A DNA stretch of 64,000 bases from Streptomyces toxytricini (GTDB taxonomy: Bacteria; Actinomycetota; Actinomycetes; Streptomycetales; Streptomycetaceae): NCBI RefSeq assembly GCF_014649915.1, contig NZ_BMTY01000011.1:179232-243231 (forward strand), read 5' to 3'. Positions 7,177 to 16,117 of this stretch are shown piece by piece. Position numbers and translations under genes: made by a program. Each line of letters starts with the position of its first letter. Positions within the stretch are counted from its first letter, which is position 1. The notes beneath the pieces are model-generated. The model saw nothing but the letters and a program-made list of their open reading frames with translations, had not been told where the DNA came from and did not search any database.

Positions 7177-9912
7177 CTACGGTGCGCCGAAGGTGAGGGT
7201 CAGCTGCGGGGTGCCCTCCGCGGCCGCCGCTTCGGACGACCACAGCCACAGCGCGTCCGAGCCCGAGCCGGTCAGTGCCGCGCTCCAGGAGGAGCCGAGG
7301 GCGGCGGCCACCGGCGCCGTGGACAGGCCCGTGGTGTGGACCGCCGAGCCGTCCGGGACCGGGCCGAAGGTGCCGAGGGCCGGACCGCCGAGCGCGGGAT
7401 GGGTGTCGTAGGTGGTTCCTGCCTCGCTCCACGCGCCGGCGACCGGCACCACCGAGACGGTGTCGGCCGATCCGGCGCCGCTCATCGTGCTGGTCTTCAC
7501 GCTCAGGGAGGCCGACTTCAGCACCGTGCCCGGCGGCGCCGCCGGCAGGTCGAAGCGCAGGTAGGACGTGTACAGCGGGTTGCCGCGGACGGCGAGCGAC
7601 CCGGAGGTGCCGTAGGCCGTGCCGGGCGCGCCCGCGTTGGCGTAGGTGTCCTCGGCGGCGGAGACCCGGACGACCGAGTCGGCGGGCGCCGAGGCGAGGC
7701 GGTGGTGCTCCTGGACCTGCGCGGGCGTCAGGACGCTGCCGTAGACGGCGGTCTCGTCGAGGCGGCCGGCCCAGAAGTCGCTGGACGGCCGGTTGGGCCA
7801 GCTGGTCAGGTTGTCTCCGCCCGCGTGCCAGTAGCCGGCGAAGTTCTCGTGGGTGGTGACGTTCAGGGTGCCCCGCTGCACGCCGTCGACGTAGAGGGCC
7901 ATCCCTCCGGGGCCCTGCGTGGCGACGACGTGGTGCCACGTGTCGTCGTTGTAGGAGCCGGCGGTGGCGACGGTGCGGGTGGCGCCGTTGTAGACGCCGA
8001 AGACGAGCCGCCCGTCGTTGGTCATGTACAGGTGCTTGTCGTACTGGCTGCTGCGGCGGTCCTGGTTGCTGCCGAAGCCGAAGAGCTTGCCGCCGCGGGT
8101 GGTGTTCGTACGGAACCACGTCTCGATGCTGTACGTGGCCCCGACCGTCTGCCGGCGGTCCCCGTACACCTTGGTCGCGGCGCCGTCGAAGCCGATGGCG
8201 GTGCTCGCGCCGGTGACGGCCGCCGGGGTCTGGCGCAGGGCCGGGCCGGCGAGGTGCACGCCGTTCTGGCTGCCGCCGGCGGACGAGTCGGCGGCGTACG
8301 GCAGGACCGCGTCGTCGTAGCGCCAGTACAGCTGGGCGCCGTCGGCGCGGACGCGTTCCGCGTAGGCGTCGGCCGAGTGCGGGACGGTCACGGACGCCGT
8401 CGCCGACAGGGCGCTGGTGTTGCCGGCCGCGTCGGTCGCCGTCACCCGGTAGGTGTACGTCTGGCCGGGCGTGACGGCGGTGTCGGTCCAGGACGCCTGG
8501 GGGCGCCTGAAGAACAGCGAGTCGGCGGCCACCGTGGCGACGGGGGTCGCCGAGCCGTTGCGGTACACCCGGTACGTCAGGCTGCTGTCGTCCAGGTCGA
8601 GGCTGGTGCGCCAGCGGACCTGCACCTCGCCGGGCCGGAAGCTCGCCGCACTCGCGACCGGGGTCGTGGGGGCGCCGGTGTCGCCGGTGGACGCGAAACG
8701 GGTCAGGCTCTGCTGGGCGGCCCCGTTGACGGTGGTGAACTCACCGCCGACCCACAGGTAGCGCACGCCCGCCTTGGCGCCGACCGCCATCACGCGCGGC
8801 CCGATGCCCTCGCCGATGCCGTCGTTGGTGTCGGGTGACCAGCCCAGCTTCCCGGTTCCGGTGGTGGGCTGGGCGAGGAGGTGGTGGCGCGCCCCGTCGG
8901 GGAACTCGCCGACACTGGAGCAGTCGTGGGCGTGCGAGGCGCTGTAGAGCACGCCCTGGTCCGGGAGGACGGCCTGGGTGGCGCCGAGGCAGGTGTCGCG
9001 CCAGCGCTGGCCGAAGCCGGCGAGGTCGAGGGCGATGCGGCCGTCGAAGACGCCGCCGCCGGTGCCCTCGTTGGCGGTGTAGAAGCCGCTCCCGTCGGTC
9101 GCGACGTCCTTGACGACGGAGTTGGCCGGGATGAAGTTCGGATAGGCCTTCGTGACGGCGCCGCTCGCGGCGTCCACGACGGCCAGGGCGTGCGAGGAGG
9201 CTCCGTTGACGGTGAAGAAGTCGCCGCCGAGGACGGCGTTCTGCCCGTCAGGGGTGAGTTCGACGGCCCGGCCGGGCTCGTCGGCGTCGGCCCGGAAGGG
9301 TCGCAGCGCCCCGTCGGCGGCGGCGACGGCGGCGAAGCGCTCGCGCGGCTGGCCGGCGACGGTGAGGAAGTCGCCGCCCGCGTAGACGGTGTCGCCGCTG
9401 ACGGCGAGCGCGCGGACGGTCGCCGCGAAGGCGGGGCGGAAGGACTGCTTCACCGTGCAGGTGGCGACGTCGATCGCGGCGAGGCTGGAGACGGGGGTGC
9501 CGTTCACGGCGCCGAAGTAGCCGCCCGCGTACAGGGTGGCCTTGTCGGGTGAGAGGGCGAGGGCCCGCACGGTGGCGGTGCCGCTGCCGATGGTGAAGGA
9601 CAGCTTGCAGGAGGTCGGTGCGCCGGTCGCGGCGTCGAGCGCGGTGAAGTTCACGGCGGGCTGCTCGGCACCGGCGCCGCCCGCGGGCGGGCGTACGGCG
9701 GAGAAGGTGCCGCCTGCGAAGACGGTTCCGCCGGCCTCCGCCAGGGCCCAGACGACGCCGTTGGGCTGCCAGGTCGGCAGGGCGTCGGCGGTGAAGGCCA
9801 CGGGCGGGGTGACGGCCCCCGCCTGCGGGAGGACGCCGAGGCCGACGCAGGCGCCGGTCCCGGCCACGGACAGGGCGAGCGCGGCGGCCGCCCCTCTGGT
9901 TCTGCGACGCAT
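7177..9912 (-). CDS. Secreted propeller / FN3 / LamG-like / C-terminal beta-domain protein
   Basis: The product is 911 residues and secreted. A signal peptide (MRRRTRGAAAALALSVAGTG...) covers about 1-33. Residues 37-407 form a repetitive propeller in which the motif vyAGGxF recurs (VFAGGTFSAV, YAGGYFGAV, YAGGDFLTV, LGGDFFTVNG). A fibronectin type III domain spans about 410-507 and a LamG/concanavalin-like jellyroll 524-724 (YSIETWFRTNTT...). A terminal carbohydrate-binding-like domain spans 740-907 (DTYANAGAPGTAYGT, YLRFDLPA). No catalytic residues are evident, so it is probably a surface or matrix-binding protein. It lies 157 bp downstream of a secreted GH5 enzyme on the same strand, which suggests a shared polysaccharide context. 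Confidence 0.82.
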   Translation of the reverse strand: MRRRTRGAAAALALSVAGTGACVGLGVLPQAGAVTPPVAFTADALPTWQPNGVVWALAEAGGTVFAGGTFSAVRPPAGGAGAEQPAVNFTALDAATGAPTSCKLSFTIGSGTATVRALALSPDKATLYAGGYFGAVNGTPVSSLAAIDVATCTVKQSFRPAFAATVRALAVSGDTVYAGGDFLTVAGQPRERFAAVAAADGALRPFRADADEPGRAVELTPDGQNAVLGGDFFTVNGASSHALAVVDAASGAVTKAYPNFIPANSVVKDVATDGSGFYTANEGTGGGVFDGRIALDLAGFGQRWRDTCLGATQAVLPDQGVLYSASHAHDCSSVGEFPDGARHHLLAQPTTGTGKLGWSPDTNDGIGEGIGPRVMAVGAKAGVRYLWVGGEFTTVNGAAQQSLTRFASTGDTGAPTTPVASAASFRPGEVQVRWRTSLDLDDSSLTYRVYRNGSATPVATVAADSLFFRRPQASWTDTAVTPGQTYTYRVTATDAAGNTSALSATASVTVPHSADAYAERVRADGAQLYWRYDDAVLPYAADSSAGGSQNGVHLAGPALRQTPAAVTGASTAIGFDGAATKVYGDRRQTVGATYSIETWFRTNTTRGGKLFGFGSNQDRRSSQYDKHLYMTNDGRLVFGVYNGATRTVATAGSYNDDTWHHVVATQGPGGMALYVDGVQRGTLNVTTHENFAGYWHAGGDNLTSWPNRPSSDFWAGRLDETAVYGSVLTPAQVQEHHRLASAPADSVVRVSAAEDTYANAGAPGTAYGTSGSLAVRGNPLYTSYLRFDLPAAPPGTVLKSASLSVKTSTMSGAGSADTVSVVPVAGAWSEAGTTYDTHPALGGPALGTFGPVPDGSAVHTTGLSTAPVAAALGSSWSAALTGSGSDALWLWSSEAAAAEGTPQLTLTFGAP

Positions 9913-10069
9913 GAACCCCCCAGGTGGTTGGTGCAGTGTGCGCTGGTGGCCGGCAGCGGACGTGTGGGGCGCCCCCGGCCTGTGTACGGGCACCCTAGGG
10001 GGAATCAGGCGCCCGTTCATCACACTTGGCATATCGGATGGGAAATGGGCGCGGGCCGGGCGCGGTCGG

Positions 10070-12001
10070 TCACGCGGCCGGCAGCGGCCGGCACAGGAGC
10101 GCCGCGGGGCCGGGGCGGGCGGCGAAGCGGGTGGTGAAGGCGATGCCGGCCGCGTACTCGGCGGGTCCGCACTGGCCCTTGTGGTGGCCGTGGGCCCAAT
10201 CCCCGCCGCCGGCGCCCGCGGGCCGGGCGTCACCCCGGTCGAACCACACCGTGCGGCCCGGCGCCGCGGGGAGCGCCATGCGGGCCGGCGCGCACAGGGC
10301 GGCCGAAACGCGGCTGCCGCGCAGGCTGTAGCCGATGAGGAAGCGGTCGGCCGGGCACTGGAGCTTGGTGTACCCGGTGGCCCAGTCGCCGCCCGGCGGG
10401 ACGTGCGCCTCGTCCCGGACGACGGTGTGGGCGCCGGCCGCGGCGCGCAGGTCGGAGGTGCTGCACAGGCCGCGTCCGCCGGTGTGGGCGAGGCCGGCCA
10501 GGCGGGATCCGTCGGGGCAGGCGGCCTTGCGGGCCCCACTGTCCCAGTCGCCCGCGGCCCGGGTGAGGAGGGAGGCGCTGTGGTCGCGGTGGTCGGTGGT
10601 CAGCTGGTGCCACGAGGGGGCGGGGGCGACGGGTCCGGTGCGTCCGGGGGTGGCTGCGAGGCCGGTCCAGGGCCGGGTGCGCCAGTCCCCCGCGTCGAGC
10701 ACGCCCGAGCGGCGGCCGGCGGAGTCGTACCGGAGCACCGCCCAGGTGTCTCCGCCGGGTGTGCCGTGGGCGGTGGTGCTCCAGCCGACGAGCGGCCAGT
10801 ACGCGAAGTCGGCGTCCGCGTCGGTGAGCAGGCCGGTGAGGTTGCGGAACCAGCTCTGCGGGCGCGGGCCGGCCTCGTCGGCGCCGATGCCGAACTCGCT
10901 GATCCAGACGGGGGCGGTGAAGTGCGCCCCGGATTCCGCGGCGACGAACAGGGCCTGGTCGTGGACGACCTGCGCGAGCTCGTCCCGGCCGAGGTCCTGG
11001 TACCGGGGGTCGCTGGTCTCGCCGAGGCCGGTCGCGCCGCTGTGCCGGGGGCCGGTGTATCCGTAGAAGTGGGCGGAGTAGACGAGCTTGCCGGAGCGGA
11101 CGAGGGTGTGGGAGAGGGTGCGGGCCGGGGTGAGGGTGGGGCGGCCGTGCGGGAAACCGTCGACGGGGATGCCGGTCCAGTTGATGCCCTCGACCACGAT
11201 CAGCAGGTCGGGGTTGCCCTCGGTGAGGATCCGGTCGGCGGCCTCCTGCGCGGCGGCGTGCCAGTCGTGGTTGTCGCCGAGGCCCCAGTTGGGGTCGTCG
11301 AAGGTGTCGCGGCGGACTTCGTTGTAGAGGTCGGCGCCGACGACGCGCGGGTTTCCGCGGTAGCGGCGGGCCATGGAGACCCAGTCGTCGGCCCACTGGG
11401 CGGTGGTGCGGCCGCTGTTCCAGCGCTCGTTGCCGTCGAGGCCGCAGCACCAGCGGGTGGTGACGGTGTGGTTGTTGAGGATCACGGCGAAGCCGGCGTC
11501 GGTGAGGGCGGAGACGGCGGCGTCGAACACCTGGAGCGGTGTCTTCCCGCGCAGGGCCGGGTTGGCGGCGACGGCTGCGTCCGGGACGGGGGCGGAGGTG
11601 CGGAGCATCTCGTTGGAGAACGGCAGCCGGATGCTGTTGAGGCCGAGGGCGCGGAAGTCGGCCAGGAGGGCGGGCATCGGGACGCGGTCGAGTCCGAGGG
11701 GTATCCCGTGGGAGTTCTGGCCGGCGTGGTGGGCGGCGGGGTCCGTGCGGTCCCCGGAGCCGTTCCAGGAGCCCTGGGCGCCGTCCCAGTTGCCGGAGCG
11801 GAGCCGGAAGCGGCTGCCGTCGGCGTCGACGATCCAGCGGCCGCGGGTGGACAGCGGCGGGGTCCACTCCTCGGCTGCCGCGGGCAGTGCGCCGGACGGG
11901 GCCGCCGCAGCGGGCGGCGCGGCCTGCGCCGGGAGGGCCGACGCCGGTAACGCTGCCGCCGCCAGGAGGAGGGCGAGGAGGGGGCGGACGAGGCTCTGCA
12001 C
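10070..12001 (-). CDS. Secreted GH5-family glycoside hydrolase with C-terminal triple repeat
   Basis: The product is 643 residues from the GTG at 12001, which has GGAG upstream; an in-frame ATG 18 codons earlier adds non-signal sequence. An Ala-rich signal peptide covers about 1-28. The GH5 barrel shows NNH at 176-178, NE at 227-228 (acid/base E228), HFY at 311-313 and WISEF at 366-370 (nucleophile E369), so it looks catalytically competent. Cellulase or another beta-glucanase/mannanase activity is likely but not decided. The C-terminal 180 residues hold three related units beginning GDW and ending in Cys (about 484-513, 538-570, 600-627) with a GDWxxGxxKxxC core, probably disulphide-bonded modules for binding. 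Confidence 0.86.
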   Translation of the reverse strand: MQSLVRPLLALLLAAAALPASALPAQAAPPAAAAPSGALPAAAEEWTPPLSTRGRWIVDADGSRFRLRSGNWDGAQGSWNGSGDRTDPAAHHAGQNSHGIPLGLDRVPMPALLADFRALGLNSIRLPFSNEMLRTSAPVPDAAVAANPALRGKTPLQVFDAAVSALTDAGFAVILNNHTVTTRWCCGLDGNERWNSGRTTAQWADDWVSMARRYRGNPRVVGADLYNEVRRDTFDDPNWGLGDNHDWHAAAQEAADRILTEGNPDLLIVVEGINWTGIPVDGFPHGRPTLTPARTLSHTLVRSGKLVYSAHFYGYTGPRHSGATGLGETSDPRYQDLGRDELAQVVHDQALFVAAESGAHFTAPVWISEFGIGADEAGPRPQSWFRNLTGLLTDADADFAYWPLVGWSTTAHGTPGGDTWAVLRYDSAGRRSGVLDAGDWRTRPWTGLAATPGRTGPVAPAPSWHQLTTDHRDHSASLLTRAAGDWDSGARKAACPDGSRLAGLAHTGGRGLCSTSDLRAAAGAHTVVRDEAHVPPGGDWATGYTKLQCPADRFLIGYSLRGSRVSAALCAPARMALPAAPGRTVWFDRGDARPAGAGGGDWAHGHHKGQCGPAEYAAGIAFTTRFAARPGPAALLCRPLPAA

Positions 12002-12195
12002 GGGCGGCTCCTGCCGGTCGGGCGCCCGAGGGTGCCGGGCGGCTGCCGCGGTCAAGTTACCGGCCGGTCTGCCCGGGCGGAAGCCGCGTGCACGGTGGGC
12101 CCGGCGGCCCGGCCCGGCGAAACGGCCTCCGGCGCCGGGCTCCTGCCTCTACCGTGCCCTCAGCGGAAGCCAGAGGGACCGGAGGGGTGGGGCGG

Positions 12196-12498
12196 ATGGA
12201 CGAGGAAGAGGACCTGCGGCTGGCGAGGATGACGCCGGAGATCTCGCGGCGCACCCTCGTCATGCTGCGCGGGCTCGCGGGCCTGGAGCCGGCGGAGCGC
12301 GTGCCGGAGGACGCGATGGCGGTCGCCGACGCGATCCTGGCCGAGCACGGCACGGACGGGCTGCGCGTCCTGGTGATGACGCTGGCCGCCTGGGCCACGG
12401 CCCAGATCGAGAACGTGGCCGAACTGAGCCGGCGCAGCCACGAGGCGGTGCTCGACGCGATGGAGCTGGCCTGCCTGGAGGCCGGCGCGGAGGACTGA
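12196..12498 (+). CDS. Small hypothetical protein
   Basis: This is a 100-residue acidic, mostly helical soluble protein (MDEEEDLRLARMTPEISRR...) without a signal peptide or recognisable domain. A strong GGAGGGG ribosome binding site precedes the ATG. The gene is divergent from the GH5 gene and 100 bp upstream of the cyclic-nucleotide-binding-domain gene on the same strand, so the two may be co-transcribed. No function is assigned. Confidence 0.55.
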   Translation: MDEEEDLRLARMTPEISRRTLVMLRGLAGLEPAERVPEDAMAVADAILAEHGTDGLRVLVMTLAAWATAQIENVAELSRRSHEAVLDAMELACLEAGAED

Positions 12499-12598
12499 CG
12501 AAGGGCGCTGCGTCGCGGCCCCGGATTCCGGGGGCCGTCGGCGACACTGGGGTCAGGGCCTGTCAGGCCCGAGCGGGGGGCCCTGATCGGAGGCCGTC

Positions 12599-13066
12599 GT
12601 GAGCACACCATCTTCTGTCCGGATCGCCGCAGTCCTCTCCGCCGAGCACCGCGGCCGGCTGATGTCCCACGCCGTGGAGGTCAACTTCCCCGAAGGCGCC
12701 CGGATCTTCGAGGAGGGATCGCCGTCCGAGGCGTTCTGGATCGTGCGCTCCGGCACGGTCACCCTCCAGACCCCGGTGCCCGGGGGGCGGCGGCCGACGC
12801 CGATCGAGAACCTCGGGCCCGGCGAGCTCGTCGGCTGGTCCTGGCTGTTCCCGCCGTACGTGTGGCAGCTGAGCGCGGAGGCGATGACCCCGGTGCGCGC
12901 GTACGAGTTCGACGCGACCGCCGTGCGGATGACGATGGACGCCGACCCGGCCTTCGGGTCCGCGGTCGGGCACTGGGTGGGGCGGGTCCTCGCCCTGCGC
13001 CTGCAGCAGACCCGCACCCGGCTGCTGGACATGTACGCGCCGCGCGCCGCGTCGGCCGTCCAGTAG
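12599..13066 (+). CDS. Cyclic-nucleotide-binding-domain protein without DNA-binding domain
   Basis: The product is 155 residues. It starts at GTG with GGAGG upstream. It consists of a single cNMP-binding-type beta-roll: FPEGARIFEEGSPSEAFWIVRSGTV, then ENLGPGELVGWSWLFPP, then a C-terminal helix. In CRP/FNR proteins a winged helix would follow, but here the protein stops after about 20 residues. It is therefore a stand-alone sensor or a protein-interaction module. Whether it binds cAMP cannot be told: the usual phosphate-binding-cassette Arg-Ser pair is not obvious. Confidence 0.75.
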   Translation: MSTPSSVRIAAVLSAEHRGRLMSHAVEVNFPEGARIFEEGSPSEAFWIVRSGTVTLQTPVPGGRRPTPIENLGPGELVGWSWLFPPYVWQLSAEAMTPVRAYEFDATAVRMTMDADPAFGSAVGHWVGRVLALRLQQTRTRLLDMYAPRAASAVQ

Positions 13067-13309
13067 CCTCCGCGGCCTCCGGGCGCCCCCGGAAGCGGCC
13101 GGGCACACCGTACGGGAAACGTTTCAGCGCGTGTGTTCGGCCGAATCCCCGGCGCGCTCCCCCACAGGTCAGTGCACCGGGGGCCGCTGCGGACTGCATA
13201 CACTCGCTCACGAACGGTGACGAAAAATCACGGTGCGAACGGGCGTTCACGGCTTGTGTCGGCAAGACTCCTGTCCGCTATCCGAAGCAACCCACCCAAG
13301 GAGTTCGCA

Positions 13310-13753
13310 ATGCGGTCCATCGCACGGAGTCTCGGCCTCGGTTCCGCCGCCATGGCGCTCACCGCGTTCACCGCGCTGGCCTGGCCCGGGGCGGCCGACG
13401 CCGCGCCGACCGGTACGGAGAGCATGTACGCGCCCTCCGCCCTCGTCCTGTCCGTGATCGCCGGGGAGGACCCCGCGTACGGGACGGTCCAGCGCGCGGT
13501 GACCCTGAGCTGCGCCCCCAAGGCGCGCGGCACCCACCCCTCCCCCGGGCGGGCCTGTGCCGACATGCGCCGGCACGCCGCGGACCTCGACAGGATCGCC
13601 GAGCCCGGCCCGGGCGTCGACTGCACCCGCGAGTGGAACCCGCTGACGGTCACCGCGGAGGGCGTGTGGCAGGGCCGCAAGTTCAGCTACGCCCACACCT
13701 ACGCCAACCCGTGCGGGCTTTACCACACCAGCAGCACGCTGTTCGCGTTCTGA
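13310..13753 (+). CDS. Secreted subtilisin-inhibitor-like (SSI family) protease inhibitor, predicted trypsin-type
   Basis: The product is 147 residues with a signal peptide ending near AADAAP (about 1-32) and an excellent AAGGAG ribosome binding site. The mature domain has the SSI pattern: APSALVLSV, then C68...C83 and C105...C135, giving the two expected disulphides, and the ending YANPCGLYHTSSTLFAF. By alignment to SSI (CPMVYDP), the reactive loop reads CTREWNP, so P1 is R107 and P1' is E108. An Arg P1 predicts inhibition of trypsin-like rather than subtilisin-like proteases. SSI proteins act extracellularly and restrain secreted proteases during development. Confidence 0.9.
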   Translation: MRSIARSLGLGSAAMALTAFTALAWPGAADAAPTGTESMYAPSALVLSVIAGEDPAYGTVQRAVTLSCAPKARGTHPSPGRACADMRRHAADLDRIAEPGPGVDCTREWNPLTVTAEGVWQGRKFSYAHTYANPCGLYHTSSTLFAF

Positions 13754-13766
13754 CGGCCGCCCCTTG

Positions 13767-13819
13767 CCGGCGGGGGCCGGGCGGCGCCGTGCGACCGCCG
13801 TCCGGCCCGCGCCCGCCGG
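13767..13819. terminator. Imperfect hairpin between convergent genes
   Basis: CCGGCGGG at 13767 pairs with CCCGCCGG ending at 13819, with further pairing inside (GGCCGG.GCGGCG against CGCCG.CCGGCC). This long GC-rich stem separates the SSI gene from the convergent acetyltransferase gene. Confidence 0.55.
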
Positions 13820-14683
13820 TCAGCCCAGTTCGAGGCTCGTGACGCCGTACAGGCCGGCCATGTCGATCCGCGGGGCGGGCCCCGTGTACATGCGGGCGGC
13901 CTCGAAGACGGGCTCCATGCCCAGCCCGGCGAGCAGGGCGGTGGCCGCGGCGTTGGCGTCGGGCACGTCCACGGCGACGACCCCGTCCGGGGTCCGTTCG
14001 GCCAGGCCGTGGAGCAGGGCGGCCGCGATGTCCGGGCCGGCCGCGTAGAGGGGGCCGATCCGGGCCGCGCCGCTGCACGGCCGGACCACGCCGAGGCCCT
14101 CGACGCGGCCGCCGCGGACCGCGGCGAGGGCGGTGCGGCCGGGCAGTCCGGTCCAGGCGGCGAGGAAGCCGTCGCGGGACTCGGGGAAGAACCGCCGGTC
14201 GTAGCCGGCGAGCTGCTCGAACGGCAGCGAGGCGGCGTCCACCAGCTCGACACCGGCGCCGGCGCCGCCTGCCGGGCCGCCCCGGTCCGGCTGCGGGCGG
14301 CCCTCGTGGCGGACGTTGTTCCAGGCCGGCAGGAAGCCGGACCTGCGGTAGTTGTCCTGTTGCTCGACGACGCCGTCGAGGCCGACGAGCCGCCCGTCGA
14401 GCCGCTTCATCCCGGCCTGCCACACCTGGAGGCCGTAGCCGCGGCCGCGGAACTCCGGGCGGACGATGTAGAAGCCGATGAACCCGAAGCCGGTGCCGTA
14501 GCGCACGGCCGAGATGCAGGCCACCGGCTCGCCGTCGAGCCGGCCCACGAGGAAGCCCGCCGGATCGGCGACCGCGAACGCGAACCGGTCGGTGTCGCCC
14601 GGGTTCCAGCCCTCGGCGTCGGCCCAGCTGCGGATGAGCTCCATGTCGGCGCCGCTCGCGCCGGTGATCTCGAATCCCGTCAT
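13820..14683 (-). CDS. GNAT family N-acetyltransferase with C-terminal second GNAT-like domain
   Basis: The product is 287 residues. The N-terminal GNAT domain (about 1-135) has the acetyl-CoA loop FRGRGYGLQVWQ (RGxGxG/A type) preceded by the strand FGFIGFYIVRPE. The C-terminal half (about 145-287, GYDRRFFPESRDGFLAAW...GRTALAAVRGGRVEGLGVVRP) matches the accessory acetyltransferase domain of YitH/YobR-like proteins. The substrate is unknown; members acetylate small molecules or protein N-termini. The convergent hairpin at 13767-13819 separates it from the SSI gene. Confidence 0.82.
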   Translation of the reverse strand: MTGFEITGASGADMELIRSWADAEGWNPGDTDRFAFAVADPAGFLVGRLDGEPVACISAVRYGTGFGFIGFYIVRPEFRGRGYGLQVWQAGMKRLDGRLVGLDGVVEQQDNYRRSGFLPAWNNVRHEGRPQPDRGGPAGGAGAGVELVDAASLPFEQLAGYDRRFFPESRDGFLAAWTGLPGRTALAAVRGGRVEGLGVVRPCSGAARIGPLYAAGPDIAAALLHGLAERTPDGVVAVDVPDANAAATALLAGLGMEPVFEAARMYTGPAPRIDMAGLYGVTSLELG

Positions 14684-14763
14684 GTGCCGTGTTCTAGCAG
14701 AAGGCACGGAACGCCCGCAGGCGTCCCGAAGATCCGGGGACGTCCGTCGACCCGCGGGGCTCG

Positions 14764-15198
14764 TCACCCCGCGCAGACGACGTCGTCCAGCCTGATCGGC
14801 CGCGAGTCCAGTCGCACGTACGCCGTGAACGTGTCCGTCCCGCCGCCGGCCCAGTACGTGGTGACGGTCGCCCAGCCGATGCCGGCGCCGGGGGCCACGG
14901 TGACCGGGCCGATGCCGATGTCCCGGGGCGCGGTGCGGGCGCACAGCAGGACGTCCAGGTCGGCGCTGTGCGCCTGTCTGTCCTTCAGGTGCTGGGAGAC
15001 CCGCAGCTCCCGGTCCCGTTCGGTGGGGCCGTGCTCGCCGTAGAAGTCGATGAGGAAGGCGCCGATGGCCGTGGGACTGTGGCCCGCGGCGGCCGCCGGG
15101 CCCGGATCCGCGGGAGCGGACGCGGAGGCCGGAGCGGCCCCGGGGAGCACGAGCAGGGCGGAGAGCGCGGCGCCGAGGCCGTACGGCATGAGCTTCAT
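14764..15198 (-). CDS. Small secreted protein, unknown function
   Basis: The product is 144 residues with a signal peptide (MKLMPYGLGAALSALLVLPGA..., about 1-32) and a mature domain of about 110 residues holding two Cys (LLCART and the terminal VVCAG) that could form a disulphide. No enzyme motif was recognised. The beta-rich region (VTTYWAGGGTDTFTAYVRLDSRPIRLDDVV) resembles cystatin-like/SnoaL-like secreted proteins of Streptomyces, but the match is weak. The start has no strong ribosome binding site; an ATG three codons downstream is equally possible. Confidence 0.5.
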   Translation of the reverse strand: MKLMPYGLGAALSALLVLPGAAPASASAPADPGPAAAAGHSPTAIGAFLIDFYGEHGPTERDRELRVSQHLKDRQAHSADLDVLLCARTAPRDIGIGPVTVAPGAGIGWATVTTYWAGGGTDTFTAYVRLDSRPIRLDDVVCAG

Positions 15199-15343
15199 GC
15201 CGGATGTGTAACCGGCGGCACCGGGCCCGGGCAGGGGCGGGAGCCGGATCTCACTCCGGTGGAGGGCGGGATTCACCGCAGAAACGACCCTGTCCGGCGA
15301 AATCCGGTCGCGGGCGGCCCCGCGCCGTCCGTAGGGTCGCCGC

Positions 15344-16069
15344 ATGGGAAAGCCGCTCGTCGCAGTGTTCACCGGGGCCGGGGTCTCCACGGACTCCGGG
15401 ATCCCCGACTACCGGGGGCCGCAGGGGCTGTGGCGCCGCGACCCCGAGGCCGAGAAGCTCGTCACGTACGAGCACTACATGGCCGATCCGGAGGTCCGCC
15501 GCCGGTCCTGGCGGATGCGCGCCGAGGTCGGGGCGCTGGAGGCCCGGCCGAACGCCGCCCACCTGGCCGTGGCCGGGCTGGAGCGCAGCGGCATCCCGGT
15601 CCGGGTGATCACGCAGAACGTGGACGGGCTGCACCAGCTGGCCGGCATGCCGCCGCGGAAGGTCCTGGAGCTGCACGGCACCGCCCGGGCCGTGGTGTGC
15701 ACCGCCTGCGCCGCGCGCACGGCGATGGACGAGGCGCTGGCCCGGGTCGCCGCGGGCGAGGCGGACCCCGCCTGCACGGCGTGCGGGGGCATCCTGAAGC
15801 CGGCGACGGTGATGTTCGGCGAGCGGCTCGACCCGGAGGTGCTGGCGCAGGCCGTGGCCGTCGCGAAGAACAGCACCGTGTTCTTCGCGGTCGGCTCGAC
15901 CCTTCAGGTGCAGCCGGCCGCCTCGCTGGCCGGGATGGCCGCCGAGGCGGGCGCGCGGCTGGTGATCGTGAACGCGGAGGAGACCCCGTACGACGCGCTC
16001 GCGGACGAGGTGGTCCGGGAGCCGATCGGGACGGCCCTGCCGGCGCTCCTCGGGGCGCTCGCCGGCTGA
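15344..16069 (+). CDS. NAD-dependent protein deacylase, sirtuin (Sir2/CobB family)
   Basis: This is a 241-residue sirtuin. The NAD-binding motif is GAGVSTDSGIPDYRG (11-25), the second is TQNVDGLH (90-97), the catalytic His is H111 in LELHGTA, and the zinc ligands are C119, C122, C144 and C147. All key residues are present, so it should be an active zinc-containing deacetylase. Typical substrates are acyl-lysines of metabolic enzymes such as acetyl-CoA synthetase. A nearby GNAT gene (13820-14683) is not an obvious partner. Streptomyces usually carry two sirtuins; this one could be either. Confidence 0.93.
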   Translation: MGKPLVAVFTGAGVSTDSGIPDYRGPQGLWRRDPEAEKLVTYEHYMADPEVRRRSWRMRAEVGALEARPNAAHLAVAGLERSGIPVRVITQNVDGLHQLAGMPPRKVLELHGTARAVVCTACAARTAMDEALARVAAGEADPACTACGGILKPATVMFGERLDPEVLAQAVAVAKNSTVFFAVGSTLQVQPAASLAGMAAEAGARLVIVNAEETPYDALADEVVREPIGTALPALLGALAG

Positions 16070-16117
16070 CGCGCGCCCCCGCGCGGTGCCCGCGCCGCGC
16101 CTCCCCCCGCCGGGAGG

